IMG/VR virus record: IMGVR_UViG_3300034375_006125
Span: 1 to 21,518 of that record
Origin: a virus
DNA length: 21,518 nt
Strand: one strand, 5' to 3'
The translations under genes and the position numbers were made by a program. Positions 21,109-21,518 of the stretch are shown here, piece after piece; the stretch's first letter is position 1; every line of letters starts with the position of its first letter. A model generated the notes under the pieces. The model saw only the letters and a program-made list of their open reading frames with translations, was not told the DNA's origin and did no database searches.

Positions 21109-21114
21109 TATAAT
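21109..21114 (+). promoter_or_regulatory. Consensus -10 box TATAAT (possible rightward promoter)
   Basis: A perfect TATAAT lies in TTGCATTGTATAATATATACC. The -35 side is poor (TGCATA at 21085, 18 bases upstream). The surrounding AT-rich sequence also offers a possible leftward box, so direction is uncertain. Confidence 0.25.
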
Positions 21115-21146
21115 ATATACCACCATCCCCAGCCGCCGTCCAAGTG

Positions 21147-21163
21147 TATAGGATAATCTTACA
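21147..21163. promoter_or_regulatory. Near-palindromic 17-bp repeat, copy B
   Basis: TATAGGATAATCTTACA, then TATGTCAAG. It matches copy C at 16 of 17 positions and copy A (at 20990) at most positions. The dyad arms are TATAGGAT and ATCTTACA. Confidence 0.5.
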
Positions 21164-21204
21164 TATGTCAAGAAGTTTATTTCACTTTAATGTAAATAAA
21201 TATC

Positions 21205-21232
21205 TTGCTTATATAGGATAATCTTATATACT
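21205..21232 (+). promoter_or_regulatory. Putative promoter of the rightward genes, overlapping repeat copy C
   Basis: TTGCTT (21205-21210) and TATACT (21227-21232) are 16 bases apart, about 40 bases before the 21271 start. The spacer is filled almost exactly by the dyad repeat copy C, which is the layout of a repressible promoter. The -35 match is weak. Confidence 0.35.
21212..21228. promoter_or_regulatory. Near-palindromic 17-bp repeat, copy C
   Basis: TATAGGATAATCTTATA: arms TATAGGAT and ATCTTATA are reverse complements apart from one pair (G/T). It lies between the putative -35 and -10 boxes of the rightward promoter, so a bound protein would block transcription. Confidence 0.5.
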
Positions 21233-21270
21233 TTTAATATGACACAAATAAAACAACACGGAGGACACTA

Positions 21271-21411
21271 ATGGAATATGTATTATTAATCGTAATACTA
21301 GGGATAATTGCGGCAGGTGTTTGGGTAGCTAAACACAACCAGCAATTTATTGATGAGCAAAATAAAAGAATAAGACAGGACCAAAAATGGAGGGATAACA
21401 ATGCCGGCTGA
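21271..21411 (+). CDS. Small single-span membrane protein (46 aa), first rightward gene
   Basis: ATG at 21271 follows CGGAGG, a strong ribosome site. The protein reads MEYVLLIVILGIIAAGVWVA, then a charged tail of 26 residues (KHNQQFIDEQNKRIRQDQKW and following). Residues 3-20 form one hydrophobic helix with a short outside N-terminus and a long polar tail, like small phage membrane proteins (holin accessory, superinfection or lysis-timing peptides). No specific family is recognised. Its end overlaps the next gene by 11 bases and carries that gene's ribosome site (GGAGGG). This is the first gene on the opposite strand and may belong to the early region. Confidence 0.65.
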   Translation: MEYVLLIVILGIIAAGVWVAKHNQQFIDEQNKRIRQDQKWRDNNAG

Positions 21412-21518
21412 TTATGGACTAACAATAGATAAGTTAATTGATCATAATAAACTTCAAAATAAAATGATCGCAGGTCAAATAGATGAGCTTACAATTCTTA
21501 GAGGTAAGCTCGCAACTG
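21401..21518 (+). CDS. Rightward gene, C-terminus cut by window edge (39+ aa)
   Basis: ATG at 21401 follows GGAGGGATAACA. The visible part reads MPADYGLTIDKLIDHNKLQN then KMIAGQIDELTILRGKLAT and remains open to the edge. It looks helical and charged. Start, overlap with the previous gene and ribosome site support it. Too little is visible to name a family. Confidence 0.55.
   Translation, partial: MPADYGLTIDKLIDHNKLQNKMIAGQIDELTILRGKLAT

Larger units (their letters stand above)
20655..21270. other. Divergent intergenic control region (616 bp, no convincing gene)
   Basis: The only long gap in the window, it separates the leftward packaging/structural block from rightward genes. It holds three 17-bp near-palindromes, a perfect 16-bp palindrome, two short stem-loops, repeated GTTGCAT and CAACCTGTRGTTG words, and an unusually GC-rich patch at about 20811-20850. 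The short frames inside lack ribosome sites. It is the natural site for divergent promoters and operators, and possibly an origin or packaging signal; none of these is proven. Confidence 0.6.

Noticed and set aside
20655-21270. tRNA gene or attP core in the intergenic region
   Set aside because: No cloverleaf or T-arm (GGTTCGA-type) sequence seen by eye; needs a tRNA scan to exclude completely.
21234-21425. 63-codon hydrophobic minus-strand frame
   Set aside because: Antisense to the 46-aa gene, which has a strong ribosome site.

Overview
The window is a large piece of an AT-rich, double-stranded DNA tailed-phage genome of the marine type. About 20.6 kb is one uninterrupted leftward (minus-strand) block of packaging, head, connector and tail/fibre genes. 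It runs from the large terminase near 20.6 kb to a glycine-rich fibre gene cut by the left edge. Two short rightward genes begin at 21271 and are cut by the right edge. The gene families (Mu-gpT-like major capsid protein, phage GroES, 839-aa portal, a string of tiny basic proteins) and the base composition suggest an uncultured marine phage. A podovirus is most likely, because portal, scaffold, capsid, adaptor-like proteins and fibres are present but no tape-measure, sheath or tail-tube gene is seen. A SAR11/Pelagibacter-like host would fit the low GC, but the host is inferred, not shown.

Layout in transcription order (right to left): TerL (20654-19161); a 287-aa unknown; a 49-aa ORF overlapping the portal start; portal (18165-15646); a 49-aa basic protein; a 98-aa DUF6321-like protein; a 510-aa modular protein; a run of seven tiny ORFs (13654-12031), including a holin-like two-helix protein and a lysine-rich repeat protein; a 77-aa ORF; a GroES-type co-chaperonin; scaffold; a 165-aa conserved protein; a putative head decoration protein; the major capsid protein followed by a good rho-independent terminator; two small overlapping ORFs; then, behind a plausible new promoter and a structured leader, about ten virion genes (lectin-like, connector/adaptor, fibre and cupredoxin-like proteins).

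How the parts work together: TerL and portal package DNA; scaffold, capsid protein, decoration protein and GroES build the head; the 251-, 276- and 248-aa proteins probably join head and tail; the left-end genes probably form the fibre or appendage layer. Many genes are joined by one-base TAATG stop/start overlaps, and several carry the next gene's Shine-Dalgarno sequence inside their last codons, so translation is probably coupled.

The 616-bp gap at 20655-21270 separates the leftward and rightward genes. It holds three copies of a 17-bp near-palindrome, a perfect 16-bp palindrome, other inverted repeats and a locally GC-rich patch, and is the best candidate for the control region. The most unusual protein-level signals are a cupredoxin-like domain with a full set of candidate copper ligands in a virion protein, a short GG[ILV] motif shared by six neighbouring proteins, and a five-copy (W/Y)I(T/Q)KK repeat protein. 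I see no small terminase, endolysin, integrase, polymerase, tRNA, CRISPR array or insertion sequence.
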